From Prosthecobacter debontii (GTDB lineage Bacteria > Verrucomicrobiota > Verrucomicrobiia > Verrucomicrobiales > Verrucomicrobiaceae): a stretch of DNA of 64,000 nucleotides. The stretch is taken from positions 62,001 to 126,000 of the forward strand of contig CAMAQH010000008.1 in assembly GCA_945860295.1 (NCBI GenBank), written 5' to 3'. The notes beneath the pieces are model-generated. The model ran no database searches. It was not told where the DNA came from and saw only the letters and a program-made list of their open reading frames with translations. This document shows positions 1 through 8,879 of the stretch, one piece after another (positions within the stretch are counted from its first letter, which is position 1; every line of letters begins with the position of its first letter). Both the position numbers and the translations under genes were made by a program.

Positions 1-1
1 C

Positions 2-559
2 GCGGAAGAACGGCTGAAGCAAGAGTGCCTCAAGGCACGGCTCTGGGAAGATTGGATGCAGAGTTTTAAGTTGCCGGGCGTGCAGAGTTTTGACTTCGCC
101 CATAGTCTGGTCAGCACTTTTAAATATTTGATCGCAGAGAAGGATGCAGTGGCTTGTCTTCAACGTGTCGCGGCTGCGCTAAAGCCTGGAGCCATCTTTG
201 CTCTTGGCGTGCATTTGACCGACTACACCCAGACGAATGAAGATCATGAGCGATGGGTGGCTGAGCGTGATGGTATCCACGTCACCTGCAACACGCACAC
301 CTGGCCCGCCGACCGCAAGAAGCGGTTGGAAGACATTCGCACGCGGCTGACAATCCGCGACAATGGCCGCGGTCATGTGCAGGAAACGCGCTGGCAGTTC
401 CGCACCTACAACGCTACTCAAATGCGCGCGCTGCTGTGCAAAGTGCCAGCCTTTGAACTGCTGGCCTGCTACGATTTTACATATGACATCGAGTCACAAC
501 GCGAGCTGGACGACAGCTACTCGGACGTGGTGATGGTGCTCAAAAAGGGAACGGACTGA
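2..559 (+). CDS. Class I SAM-dependent methyltransferase, C-terminal part (gene cut by window edge)
   Basis: The reading frame is open to the left edge, so the true start lies outside; 185 residues are visible. The stretch FDFAHSLVSTFKYL followed about 25 residues later by a helix and LKPGAIFALGVHL matches the central and post-central strands of a Rossmann-fold methyltransferase, where the last strand comes after a 'leader/loser' decision about the substrate. The glycine-rich SAM-binding motif I should lie upstream of the window. The end overlaps the end of the convergent prfC gene by 20 bp. The substrate cannot be told. Family assignment is moderately sure; the coding call is firm because codon use and frame are continuous. 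Confidence 0.7.
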   Translation, partial: AEERLKQECLKARLWEDWMQSFKLPGVQSFDFAHSLVSTFKYLIAEKDAVACLQRVAAALKPGAIFALGVHLTDYTQTNEDHERWVAERDGIHVTCNTHTWPADRKKRLEDIRTRLTIRDNGRGHVQETRWQFRTYNATQMRALLCKVPAFELLACYDFTYDIESQRELDDSYSDVVMVLKKGTD

Positions 560-2159
560 TGTCGAACTTCTCGGAGTTCTTTGACTCGAAATAACTGGAG
601 CTGATCTTATCTCGGAAAAGCACGACCCAGTTGCCGAGGGAATCAAGAGCGAGTGTCGTGTCGTAGCTGGCGACGAGGTTTGGACGCGGAATGACGGCAC
701 CTTTCGCAGGCTTCGAAGCATCGGCGGGTTGCTTTTCGCGCAGCCAGCGAACGATGGTCCAGGGGGCGGTTTCCAGTCGCACTTCGGCGCTGTATTCGTT
801 TTCGAGGCGATATTTGAGAACGTCGAGCTGCAGGGAGCCAACGACGCCGAGCAGAGGCAGGCGCACAGCGGCATCAGGCAGCTCAAAGGGCTGGGCCAGA
901 CCTTCCTTCAAGAGCTGGTCGAGACCATCGCGGAAGCGTTTGAACTTGGCGGTGTTTTCATTGTGCAGATACGCGAAGCACTCGGGCGCAAAGCGTGGCA
1001 TTTCGTCAAACTTCACCTGGGGATCTTCGGCGAGAGTATCGCCAATGAGGAAGCCATAGTTGCCGACGAGACCGACGACGTCACCAGCCCAGGCTTCATT
1101 CACCGTTTCACGCTCCTGGGCGAAGAGGCGCTGCGAGTTGCCTAACCGAAGGCGTGCTCCGGTGCGGGTGTTGATGGCGCTCATGTCACGCTGGAAGCAA
1201 CCGGAGACGACTCGAATGAAGGCTACATGATCTCGATGCCGGGGATTCATGTTTGCCTGAATCTTGAAGACGAAGCCGCTGAAGCCGGGTGTGTCGGGAG
1301 AGATGATTTCATCCCCACTCATGCGTGGTGCCGGCGGCGGAGCGAGTTCCAGGAACCGGTCGAGCATCATCTGCACGCCGAAGTTGTTCATGGCGCTGCC
1401 GTAGAAAACGGGTGAGAGCTGGCCTTTACTGATCTGCTCCATCGAGAAGGGTGAGCCGCCGCCTTCCAGCAATTCCAACTCATCGCAGACGCGGGCATAC
1501 ACCAGCGGCGGCAGGGCGGCACGCACGCTTTCATCTTCGATCCCCTTCACGTTCACTGGGGCGCGAAATTTACCACCAACCGTGCGCTCAAAGAGATGCA
1601 CTTGGCTGGACTCACGATCAAAGACGCCTTTAAAATCCACGCCATCCCCAAGTGGCCAGTTGATGGGATAAGCGGCGATGCCGAGCACTCGCTCAAGTTC
1701 ATCGAGCAGTTCCATCGGTGGGCGCGCAGGGCGGTCCAGCTTGTTCATGAAAGTGAAGATGGGCACGCCACGACGACGGCAGACTTCAAAGAGTTTCAAT
1801 GTTTGTGCCTCGATCCCCTTCCCTGCATCGATCACCATGACGGCAGCATCCACAGCGGTGAGCACGCGGTAAGTGTCCTCGGAGAAATCTTTGTGACCGG
1901 GTGTGTCCAGCAGGTTCACGACACAGTCCTTGTACTCAAATTGAAGCACGGTGGACGACACCGAAATGCCACGCTGCTTTTCCAGCTCCATCCAGTCAGA
2001 GGTCGTGGCGCGCTGGTTCTTGCGAGCAGTCACGCTACCAGCGAGCTGCACCGCTCCGCCGTAAAGGAGCAGCTTCTCCGTGAGCGTGGTCTTGCCTGCA
2101 TCTGGGTGAGAGATGATGGCAAAGGTGCGACGGCGGGCGACTTCGGAGGCTGCAGACAT
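540..2159 (-). CDS. prfC: Peptide chain release factor 3 (GTPase)
   Basis: RF3 is a cytoplasmic translational GTPase that removes RF1/RF2 from the ribosome after peptide release. The 539-residue product has the P-loop SHPDAGKTT at residues 17-25, the switch II motif DTPGHKDF and the G4 motif NKLD, followed by EF-G-like domain 2 and the RF3-type C-terminal domain. RF3 rather than EF-G is indicated by the length, the opening RRTFAIISHPDAG and the absence of EF-G domains IV-V. The frame can be extended 38 codons upstream to 2273, but those residues do not resemble the family, so I place the start at MSAASEVARR. The gene is convergent with the methyltransferase and overlaps its end. Confidence 0.95.
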   Translation of the reverse strand: MSAASEVARRRTFAIISHPDAGKTTLTEKLLLYGGAVQLAGSVTARKNQRATTSDWMELEKQRGISVSSTVLQFEYKDCVVNLLDTPGHKDFSEDTYRVLTAVDAAVMVIDAGKGIEAQTLKLFEVCRRRGVPIFTFMNKLDRPARPPMELLDELERVLGIAAYPINWPLGDGVDFKGVFDRESSQVHLFERTVGGKFRAPVNVKGIEDESVRAALPPLVYARVCDELELLEGGGSPFSMEQISKGQLSPVFYGSAMNNFGVQMMLDRFLELAPPPAPRMSGDEIISPDTPGFSGFVFKIQANMNPRHRDHVAFIRVVSGCFQRDMSAINTRTGARLRLGNSQRLFAQERETVNEAWAGDVVGLVGNYGFLIGDTLAEDPQVKFDEMPRFAPECFAYLHNENTAKFKRFRDGLDQLLKEGLAQPFELPDAAVRLPLLGVVGSLQLDVLKYRLENEYSAEVRLETAPWTIVRWLREKQPADASKPAKGAVIPRPNLVASYDTTLALDSLGNWVVLFRDKISSSYFESKNSEKFDISPFPF

Positions 2160-2344
2160 GGTTAGGAAAAGACGGCGCGCTCCATCGCCTCCAATGCCGC
2201 GTTTCTCAAGGCCGATTCCGTGCGACAAGACACCTGGGAATTCCGTTTGCATCTCAGGGGAAGCGCTCCACACTCCGCGCTCTTTTTGCCGCCTCTAACA
2301 GACGGCACATTTCAACTGAGTCCCACCTTATAACCTCACGAGCC

Positions 2345-3523
2345 ATGCCTGCGAAAAAGAAACCAGCGCCCAAAGCTCCGGCTAAAGCCGCGAAAAAAGC
2401 CCCAGCCAAGCCAGCTCCTAGAAAGCCAGCCAAGCCAGCTCCCAAGAAGCCAGTGAAGTCTGCCCAGCCCGCGCCTAAACCGAAGGCAAAAACTCCTGTG
2501 GGAAAAAAAGTGGTCAAATCTGCCGCCAAAAAATCCCCCCCTGTGAAGAAAGTTCCCGTTAACGCAGTCCCCCCTGCCAAGAAGCCTGCCCTCAAAAAGG
2601 CTTCTACCAAGCCAGCCGCAGCAGCTAATAAAGCTCCTGCCAAGCCAGCTGCTGCAGCCAAGAAAACTGCAGCCAAGAAAACTGCGGCCAAGCCAGCTGC
2701 AGCAGCCAAGAAAACTGCGGCCAAGTCTCCAGTGCCAGTTAAGAAACCAGCAGCCAAAGCAACTGCACCAGTAAAGAAACCAGCAGCCAAAGCACCCGCG
2801 CCTGCGCCGAAGGTTGTTGTCAAAGCAACTCCTGCCCCTGCGCCAAAGGTGGTCGCAAAGGCAGAGGCTACCAAGAAGCCTGCCCCAGCACCGATTCCAG
2901 AAAAACCAGCGACCAAAGCTAACAATGGCCCTCTGGTGAAGATCACCAATGCCAAGCGCACTGCCAGTCTTGTCGATGATGGCATCACGATGGAAGCAGG
3001 TCCGAAAAAGCCCGTGCTCCCAGCCGCCTTCCTCAAAAAGCAGCGCATCCGCCTGATCGAACTGCGTGACCTTTACATGAACGCCGCAGAAGGCGTCGCC
3101 AATGAAAGCCTACGCAACAACGATGGCAATGAGTCAGCATTCGGAATGCATCAAGCCGATGCTGGCAGCGATGCTTATGACCGCGACTTTGCGCTGAGCC
3201 TCCTGGCCAAGGAACAGGACGCTATTTATGAAATCAACGAGGCGCTCAAGCGCATCGACTTTGGCACCTACGGCATCTGCGAGATGTCAGCTGATGTGAT
3301 TTCTGAGGAGCGTCTGGAAGCCTTGCCATTCACTCGCTTCACCGTCATCTGCCAGGGCCGCTTGGAAAGTGAGCAGCGTAGTGGCCGCTGGAACCGCCCA
3401 GTGCGCTCCCTATTTGGTCTGGATGAAACCGCTGAAGATGCCGACGACGACAAGGACGAAGAAGAGACAACTACACAGAGTAGCGGCAACGCCAATGAGT
3501 CGCTTGACTTCAGTAAAGAGTAA
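2345..3523 (+). CDS. DksA/TraR-family protein with long Lys/Ala/Pro-rich N-terminal tail
   Basis: The 392-residue protein has two parts. Residues 1 to about 195 are a low-complexity tail built from KKPA/KPAAAAKK-type units, like eukaryotic H1 or bacterial histone-like C-tails, and would bind nucleic acid or another polyanion. Residues about 220-345 match the DksA/TraR coiled-coil and zinc-finger region, including ALKRIDFGTYGIC. Only the outer two of the four zinc cysteines remain: C312 and C336 have the exact 24-residue spacing of the first and last Cys, while positions 315 and 333 are Ser and Thr. The C-terminus is acidic. It leads a probable operon with rpmG and rpsR. DksA proteins act on RNA polymerase; whether this one does is unknown. 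Confidence 0.85.
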   Translation: MPAKKKPAPKAPAKAAKKAPAKPAPRKPAKPAPKKPVKSAQPAPKPKAKTPVGKKVVKSAAKKSPPVKKVPVNAVPPAKKPALKKASTKPAAAANKAPAKPAAAAKKTAAKKTAAKPAAAAKKTAAKSPVPVKKPAAKATAPVKKPAAKAPAPAPKVVVKATPAPAPKVVAKAEATKKPAPAPIPEKPATKANNGPLVKITNAKRTASLVDDGITMEAGPKKPVLPAAFLKKQRIRLIELRDLYMNAAEGVANESLRNNDGNESAFGMHQADAGSDAYDRDFALSLLAKEQDAIYEINEALKRIDFGTYGICEMSADVISEERLEALPFTRFTVICQGRLESEQRSGRWNRPVRSLFGLDETAEDADDDKDEEETTTQSSGNANESLDFSKE

Positions 3524-3546
3524 CCTAGCATCACCATCCCAATTTT

Positions 3547-3720
3547 ATGGCACGAGAAATTATCACCTTGGAATGCACAGAGGCTAGAGCCGAAGGCAAA
3601 TCCCCTTCACGCTACGTCAGCACCCGCAACAAAAAGAGTCCGAATACTCCCGGACGCCTTGAGAAAGTGAAATTCAATCACTTCCTCAAGCGCCGCACTC
3701 TGCACCGTGAGATTCGCTAA
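3547..3720 (+). CDS. rpmG: 50S ribosomal protein L33
   Basis: A 57-residue protein of the large ribosomal subunit. The opening [14 protein letters not shown] and the motif [17 protein letters not shown], followed by a basic tail ending HREIR, are diagnostic of L33. Length is normal. Only one cysteine is present (C10), so this is the zinc-free (C-minus) form. It begins 23 bp after the DksA-like gene and is followed 18 bp later by rpsR, so the three are probably co-transcribed up to the terminator at 4011-4051. Confidence 0.97.
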   Translation: MAREIITLECTEARAEGKSPSRYVSTRNKKSPNTPGRLEKVKFNHFLKRRTLHREIR

Positions 3721-3738
3721 TCTGCCGCACCCCACCTC

Positions 3739-3978
3739 ATGCAACCGAAGACTACCGAACGCCTCATCTCCCTGCGCAAAAACAACCGCAGGATGCCCCG
3801 CCGCCGCATGGACATCCCTGTGGATAAGCTAATTTATAGCAACCCAGAATTGCTTCAGCGTTTCCTCAGCGAGACTGGCAAACTTATCCCACGTCGTGTC
3901 ACAGGCCTACCTGCTTGGCTCCACCGCAAGGTGACCCGCGAAGTGAAGCGTGCCCGCTCCGTCAATCTGCTGCCATAA
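3739..3978 (+). CDS. rpsR: 30S ribosomal protein S18
   Basis: A 79-residue small-subunit protein that contacts S6 and 16S rRNA in the platform. The core matches S18: DKLIYSNPELLQRFLSETGK, then LIPRRVTGLPAW and the basic REVKRARSVNLLP end. The N-terminus is short and basic. Pairing of S18 with L33 is common, although S18 is more often beside S6 and L9, which are not present here. It is the last gene of the unit before a strong intrinsic terminator. Confidence 0.95.
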   Translation: MQPKTTERLISLRKNNRRMPRRRMDIPVDKLIYSNPELLQRFLSETGKLIPRRVTGLPAWLHRKVTREVKRARSVNLLP

Positions 3979-4010
3979 ACTGGTAGCTATGGTGCTGTGA
4001 AATTCACCTC

Positions 4011-4051
4011 TTCCCACTGTTGCCACTTCGCAGCAGTGGGAATTTTTGTTT
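4011..4051 (+). terminator. Intrinsic terminator after rpsR
   Basis: Perfect 9-bp arms TTCCCACTG (4011-4019) and CAGTGGGAA (4034-4042) enclose a 14-base loop and are followed by TTTTTGTTT. It closes the DksA-like/rpmG/rpsR unit. It ends only 4 bp before the folE2 start codon, so folE2 either has an overlapping promoter or is read partly by readthrough. Confidence 0.85.
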
Positions 4052-4055
4052 ACCC

Positions 4056-4844
4056 ATGCCAACTCTCAAAGACACGCAAAACGAGCATGATGATCGCCGC
4101 ATCGCCATCGACCGCGTCGGTGTAAGGGATGTGCGCTTCCCACTCCGCATCCGCGACCGTGATCAGGCCACTCAACACACCGTGGCCATTGTCAATATGG
4201 CCGTGGATCTGCCGCATCATTACAAGGGCACCCACATGAGCCGCTTTGTCGAAGTGCTGCACGCTTATGGTCGTGAACTCAGTGTAGCAGGCATCGCGGC
4301 CATGCCCAAAGAGCTACTCACTCGCCTGCACGCCAAGAAAGCGCATGTCGAAATGCGCTTCCCCTACTTCCGCGCCAAACGCGCACCGGTGAGCAAGGCT
4401 GAAGGACTCGTGGACTACGGCGTCATTTTTGAAGTGAATGCCGAGGAGGATAAGATCGATTACGTCGTCACGGTCGAGGTGCCGGTCACCACACTTTGCC
4501 CCTGTTCAAAAGCCATCAGCGAGCGCGGAGCCCACAATCAGCGCGGCCTCGTGACGCTCTCCGTCCGCTTTCACCAGCCCATCTGGATCGAGGATCTCAT
4601 CGAACTCGTCGAAGCCAGCGCCAGCAGCGAGCTTTACAGCCTGCTCAAGCGTCCCGATGAAAAAGCTGTCACTGAGCGCGCCTACGACAACCCCGTCTTC
4701 GTCGAAGACCTCGTCCGCAGCATCGCCCAAAAGGCATCCGCGCATGAGCTCATCAAGTGGTTCAAGGTCGAGGCCGTGAACTACGAGTCCATCCACAATC
4801 ACAACGCCTGGGCCGTGATCGAGCGAACGACTGGCAAGGATTAA
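4056..4844 (+). CDS. folE2: GTP cyclohydrolase FolE2 (type IB)
   Basis: Converts GTP to 7,8-dihydroneopterin triphosphate, the first step of folate (and queuosine) biosynthesis, in the cytoplasm. The 262-residue sequence shows the FolE2 signature: PVTTLCPCSKAIS with the catalytic cysteine, GAHNQRG just after it, and an N-terminal RFPLRIRDRD region. The family is the metal-flexible, zinc-independent alternative to FolE and has no sequence similarity to it. I start at MPTLKDTQ because the residues encoded further upstream derive from the terminator hairpin. It stands alone and is followed by the sulfatase gene after 57 bp. Confidence 0.93.
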   Translation: MPTLKDTQNEHDDRRIAIDRVGVRDVRFPLRIRDRDQATQHTVAIVNMAVDLPHHYKGTHMSRFVEVLHAYGRELSVAGIAAMPKELLTRLHAKKAHVEMRFPYFRAKRAPVSKAEGLVDYGVIFEVNAEEDKIDYVVTVEVPVTTLCPCSKAISERGAHNQRGLVTLSVRFHQPIWIEDLIELVEASASSELYSLLKRPDEKAVTERAYDNPVFVEDLVRSIAQKASAHELIKWFKVEAVNYESIHNHNAWAVIERTTGKD

Positions 4845-4901
4845 TCGTTGGGCAAACTCCAGAGAAGATTTCTTTACCCTAGGCGTTGAGATAGGACCGT
4901 G

Positions 4902-6419
4902 ATGTCCACACTCCTGACCGCCCTAACCATGTTTGCCTTGTCTCCGATTTGGGCACGGCAGCCGAATGTTGTTTTCATCTTGGCTGATGACCTCGGCATC
5001 GGTGATCTTGGCTGCTACGGGCAGACGAAGATCAGGACGCCGAACTTGGATCGCATGGCGGCTGAGGGCATGAAACTGACGCGGCATTACTCGGGCAATG
5101 CGGTCTGTGCCCCCTCACGCTGCGTTCTGATGACTGGGCTGAATCCGGGCCATGCTTTTATTCGTGACAATCGAGGCGTGGCTGACACTGCCCGCGTGAA
5201 GAAAGAAGGTGGCCGGCCAGAAAACGAGGGGCAGTTTCCTATCCCGGCTGTCACCTACACGCTCGCTGAATCCTTCGCTGACCGTGGGTATGCGACCGGA
5301 GGCTTTGGCAAGTGGGGCCTCGGCGGCCCAAGCACCACAGGTGAGCCTTTGAAGCAGGGCTTTAAACGCTGGTTCGGCTACAACTGCCAAGGCGTGGCGC
5401 ACAATTTTTATCCCGTCTATCTTTGGGACAACGACAAGACCATTGACCTGAAGAACCCCGCTTTCCCATCGAGTGATACCTTCAAGCCCGGTGAAGACCC
5501 GACGAAGCCGGAGAGCTACAAGCGCTTTCAGGGCACGGAGTACTCCGCCGATCTGATCGCCGAACAAGCATTGCGTTTCGCCCGTGAGAACAAGGACAAA
5601 CCCTTCTTCCTTTACTGGCCCACGACGGTGCCGCATCTAGCGCTGCAAGTGCCAGACGACTCTCTGAGTGAGTATCAAGGCAAGTGGGAGGACCCACCCT
5701 ACAAAGGCGGTAAAGGCTACCTGCCACACTTCGCTCCACGTGCAGCCTATGCGGCGATGATCACGCGCATGGATCGCGCAATCGGCCAACTCATGACTCT
5801 GATCAGCGAGCTAGGACTCGATGAAGACACGATCTTTGTTTTCACCTCAGACAATGGATCGCTCAATGGAACTCACGCAGGTCTAGCCGGGACTGATGCT
5901 ACCTTCTTTAACTCCGCCATGGGCCTGCGCGATGGAAAAGGCACGCTTTATGAAGGTGGTATCCGAGCACCAGGCATCGTGCGCTGGAAAGCTCAGATCA
6001 AGGCAGGCGGCACGTCGGATCGCATCACGGGTTTTGAAGACTGGATGCCGACACTGATCGAACTCATTGGAGCCAAAGACAAGACGCCAGCCAAGCTGGA
6101 TGGCATCAGTTTTGCGCCCACCCTGCTAGGTGAAAAGCAGCCCGCGCGCGAGTTCATGTATCGCGAGTTTCACGGCTACGGCGGCCAGCAATGCCTGTAC
6201 ATGGCGAACTGGAAGCTAATCAAAATGGGCCTCAGCCCAGGCAAGGGCAAAGCCAAATCAAGGGTAGAGCCGCTACAACTCTACGACCTGACCGCCGACC
6301 CCACAGAGAGTCAAAACGTGATGGCACAGCATCCAGAAGTCGTCGCCAAGATGGAGGCGATCATGAAAACACAGCACACGCCAAGTCCTGATTTTCGTAT
6401 GCCTGCTTTGGATCGATGA
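4902..6419 (+). CDS. Secreted sulfatase (arylsulfatase family)
   Basis: A 505-residue hydrolase of sulfate esters, exported by a short N-terminal signal ending near SPIWARQ. Metal ligands lie in LADDLGIGD; the active-site cysteine that must be oxidised to formylglycine is C69 in CAPSR; FTSDNGS supplies further metal ligands. The order and length fit family S1 sulfatases, which are abundant in Verrucomicrobiota and used on fucoidan, carrageenan, mucin or chondroitin. The substrate cannot be read. A GTG lies immediately before the ATG and could also be used. It ends 6 bp from the convergent hypothetical gene at 6426. The FGE-domain protein near 61 kb is a candidate but unproven activator. Confidence 0.93.
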   Translation: MSTLLTALTMFALSPIWARQPNVVFILADDLGIGDLGCYGQTKIRTPNLDRMAAEGMKLTRHYSGNAVCAPSRCVLMTGLNPGHAFIRDNRGVADTARVKKEGGRPENEGQFPIPAVTYTLAESFADRGYATGGFGKWGLGGPSTTGEPLKQGFKRWFGYNCQGVAHNFYPVYLWDNDKTIDLKNPAFPSSDTFKPGEDPTKPESYKRFQGTEYSADLIAEQALRFARENKDKPFFLYWPTTVPHLALQVPDDSLSEYQGKWEDPPYKGGKGYLPHFAPRAAYAAMITRMDRAIGQLMTLISELGLDEDTIFVFTSDNGSLNGTHAGLAGTDATFFNSAMGLRDGKGTLYEGGIRAPGIVRWKAQIKAGGTSDRITGFEDWMPTLIELIGAKDKTPAKLDGISFAPTLLGEKQPAREFMYREFHGYGGQQCLYMANWKLIKMGLSPGKGKAKSRVEPLQLYDLTADPTESQNVMAQHPEVVAKMEAIMKTQHTPSPDFRMPALDR

Positions 6420-6425
6420 GGGACG

Positions 6426-7124
6426 CTACGCAGCTAGTTCAGTGGAGTGATCCGTAAGCTCATCTTCAGGCACTTCGCCCATTTCTTCCTCAGACTCTGT
6501 TGATGACGCGGAGACATCTGATACTTCAACCTTGGATTCTTTAGCTTTGACCACCTTCGTTTCGAGCTTGCCATCGGGCGTGAATTTCATGCCGACAGAT
6601 TTCGCTGCTTCAGCCGCTGGACCACCGAAGCCGAGGAGCATGGCCACTTCGTCCTGCATTTGAGCTAGCTCGTCGAGACGAAGCTCTGGGTCGCGAATCA
6701 TGAAGACCTCACCGGTCTTTTTGTTTTCGTAAAAGAGCATCCGCCCAGCCTCGGTTTCTTTGGTGGCTGTGGGAGTGAGGATGCGCTTCCGCTCAAGCAT
6801 CAGCACGAGAATGTAGCGGGCGTTTTCCGTCGATGTTTCATCTTCTTCAACGAAACGCTGGAGCAGGGCCGCGGCACTTTCCTTGCTGGTTACTTCAGGC
6901 TTGGCCTCGACAAGGGTGGGTGAGTAAAGGGTCTTCCAGTCGGCGATGGGCTTGCGCTCGCTGAGCTCTTGTTTCCAGGCTTCGACAGAAATGTCACGCC
7001 GCGTGTAACCACTCGTTTCTGGATCAAAGTAGATGGCCGTGTGAAAGGTTTCTCCCTCGACAAAGTGCCGCTCCGAAAGGGCACATTGTTGGGAGCGTGA
7101 GCGAATGGACCAGTTTTGAATCAT
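6426..7124 (-). CDS. Conserved-looking hypothetical protein with acidic C-terminus
   Basis: The 232-residue product is not one I recognise. It has no signal peptide or membrane segment. The N-terminal 60 residues are rich in aromatic and charged residues (FHTAIYFDPETSGYTRRD), the middle includes ILVLMLERKRIL and LFYENKKTGEVFMIRDPE, and the last 50 residues are acidic and serine-rich. It follows the LptF/G-type gene by 30 bp on the same strand and probably belongs to the proS-lptG transcript. An envelope or quality-control role is possible only by neighbourhood. Confidence 0.75.
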   Translation of the reverse strand: MIQNWSIRSRSQQCALSERHFVEGETFHTAIYFDPETSGYTRRDISVEAWKQELSERKPIADWKTLYSPTLVEAKPEVTSKESAAALLQRFVEEDETSTENARYILVLMLERKRILTPTATKETEAGRMLFYENKKTGEVFMIRDPELRLDELAQMQDEVAMLLGFGGPAAEAAKSVGMKFTPDGKLETKVVKAKESKVEVSDVSASSTESEEEMGEVPEDELTDHSTELAA

Positions 7125-7154
7125 GACGGATGGGACGTGAAAAATGACAAGGCT

Positions 7155-8873
7155 CTAGGCTACCTGCCTGTTTCTGGGGCGCGCGACTTTCACCGGCTTC
7201 TTGAAAAAACGCGGCAGCGTGATTTTGGGCAGGTCTTTGTTTTGTGACCGATAATGCAAGAGAAGTAGGCCGAGCGAACCGAAGAGCAGATGCGGGATCC
7301 AGGGACTGAACCAAGCGGGTAGATGCGAGCCTTTACCCAGATTTAGGCAGAGGTTATTGAGAAACAAAATGCCAAAGAAAATGAAGATGGAGCCTGCTAT
7401 CCCACCGACTGCTCCGCGCCTGGAATAGGCGATCCCCAGCGGTGCTGCGACGAGCACTAGCGCAAAACTCTGCCATGGCAGCGCGAAGCGCTGATGATAG
7501 TGCGTGCGGAAGGGAGCGAGCTTATCTGACAAGTCTCTGGGGTGGGCTTTCAGATACGAAACGATTTCCGGCACTCCCATGAAGTCTGGCTGGAGCGCAT
7601 AACTAACCATGCTCCAGGGCGTCTCTTCGTAATGACGCACATCAATGAAGCTGCGGCCATTTTCAGTGATTTGGAAAGGCTTCACACTGTCGCCAGTACC
7701 GTCTTTGTAGAGCACTTCTTTGCCATCATAAAAACGCCAGACACCACTGGGCCACCACATGGCGGAGTCCGCGTGGATGACGCGCGTGAGCTGACCTTGA
7801 GCATCTTGCTCGCGCACCTGCACTCCACGCAAACGCCCGTCACGCAGAGAGAAAGGAAAGGACGAGACGAACCACACTCGCTGGGTGAGTGGATCGCGAT
7901 ACATGACAGCGGACTGCATGATGGAATCACGCTGCTTACCGACAAGGCCGCGCATGATGGCTTTCTTGTTACCCTCAGCGCGCGGTGCCCAGTAGTAATT
8001 GGCGGCAAAGCTCATGGTGGCCACGGCTGCGGCCACGATGAAGATGGGCTGGAGGATCTGCACCACACTGCGACCCGCACCGAGCATAGCGACGACCTCA
8101 TTAGCTCGGGACATCCGAGTCAGGGTGTAGAGCACGGCCAGCAGCAGCGCTGGCGGCATGACCGACACAAAGATGAAGGGCAAGACACCGAGATAAAACA
8201 AGAAAACTCGACCGAGCGAAGCGCCTGCCTCTTGGAAATCCTTTAAGTTATCCAGCAGATCCATGATCAGCCACAGGGAGGTGAAGGCGATGAAGCAGAA
8301 GACCAACGGCGCAAGAAAGGTACGCAGTGTGTAACGGCACAGCGTGTTACTACGCTGATAGTATTGAAGCAGCACTGGCACGCAGAGTGTGGCTACGAAT
8401 AGCAATACAAGTTTCAGCCAATAGGCGGCAAATGCCACAGGCTCACCCATCTCAGTCATCTGCATGGCACCGAGTTGGCTGGCGATGTCATTATTCAACG
8501 CCCAGGCGGCGACAGAGAAGGCAGCGACCCAAGTTGGCAGGATGAGCTTGCGCACATTTTCCCACTGACGCAGCAGGATGAAAACATACACGGCACCACC
8601 GACGAGCATCCACATGTTGAGATAGGGTAGCAGCACGGAAACTATTTTTAAAACAGGCCCCGCAGGTGCCACTCCCTCCTCGGCGATGAGCTGTCCATCA
8701 CGAACCTCATAGCCGACGACCTCAGCAGGATTTTCTAAATGCCGCCCCTGAGTGACCGCTAGCAGCATCGTGATAAGCGCCAGCGCAAATGCCGACCTGC
8801 CGGCATACGGCAGCGCTCGCACGCGTTCCATAAGAGCGCGTAGCTTAGGCATGATGTGCTGCAGCCAGGTCAT
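7155..8873 (-). CDS. LptF/LptG-type lipopolysaccharide export permease with N-terminal membrane extension
   Basis: LptF/G permeases form the inner-membrane channel of the LPS extraction ABC machine. The family region starts near residue 170 (YYQRSNTLCRYTLRTFLAPLVF) and shows the usual order: three membrane helices, a periplasmic beta-jellyroll (about 290-450, including VMYRDPLTQRVWF), then three helices ending at HYRSQN. The total of 572 residues exceeds the usual 350-400 because residues 1-165 add about four more hydrophobic helices. The gene lies 6 bp after proS and is co-oriented, suggesting one operon. The partner permease and LptB are not in this window. Confidence 0.88.
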   Translation of the reverse strand: MTWLQHIMPKLRALMERVRALPYAGRSAFALALITMLLAVTQGRHLENPAEVVGYEVRDGQLIAEEGVAPAGPVLKIVSVLLPYLNMWMLVGGAVYVFILLRQWENVRKLILPTWVAAFSVAAWALNNDIASQLGAMQMTEMGEPVAFAAYWLKLVLLFVATLCVPVLLQYYQRSNTLCRYTLRTFLAPLVFCFIAFTSLWLIMDLLDNLKDFQEAGASLGRVFLFYLGVLPFIFVSVMPPALLLAVLYTLTRMSRANEVVAMLGAGRSVVQILQPIFIVAAAVATMSFAANYYWAPRAEGNKKAIMRGLVGKQRDSIMQSAVMYRDPLTQRVWFVSSFPFSLRDGRLRGVQVREQDAQGQLTRVIHADSAMWWPSGVWRFYDGKEVLYKDGTGDSVKPFQITENGRSFIDVRHYEETPWSMVSYALQPDFMGVPEIVSYLKAHPRDLSDKLAPFRTHYHQRFALPWQSFALVLVAAPLGIAYSRRGAVGGIAGSIFIFFGILFLNNLCLNLGKGSHLPAWFSPWIPHLLFGSLGLLLLHYRSQNKDLPKITLPRFFKKPVKVARPRNRQVA

Positions 8874-8879
8874 GGGAGG

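Noticed and set aside
2345-2900. Tandem short repeats that could suggest a CRISPR or VNTR
   Set aside because: The repeats are irregular codons for KPA/AKK within one open frame; no constant repeat with unique spacers.
2254-3048. 264-residue minus-strand frame opposite the DksA-like gene, rich in Gly/Ala/Phe
   Set aside because: It is the antisense of the Lys/Ala/Pro repeat; the repetitive DNA keeps several frames open. No family match.
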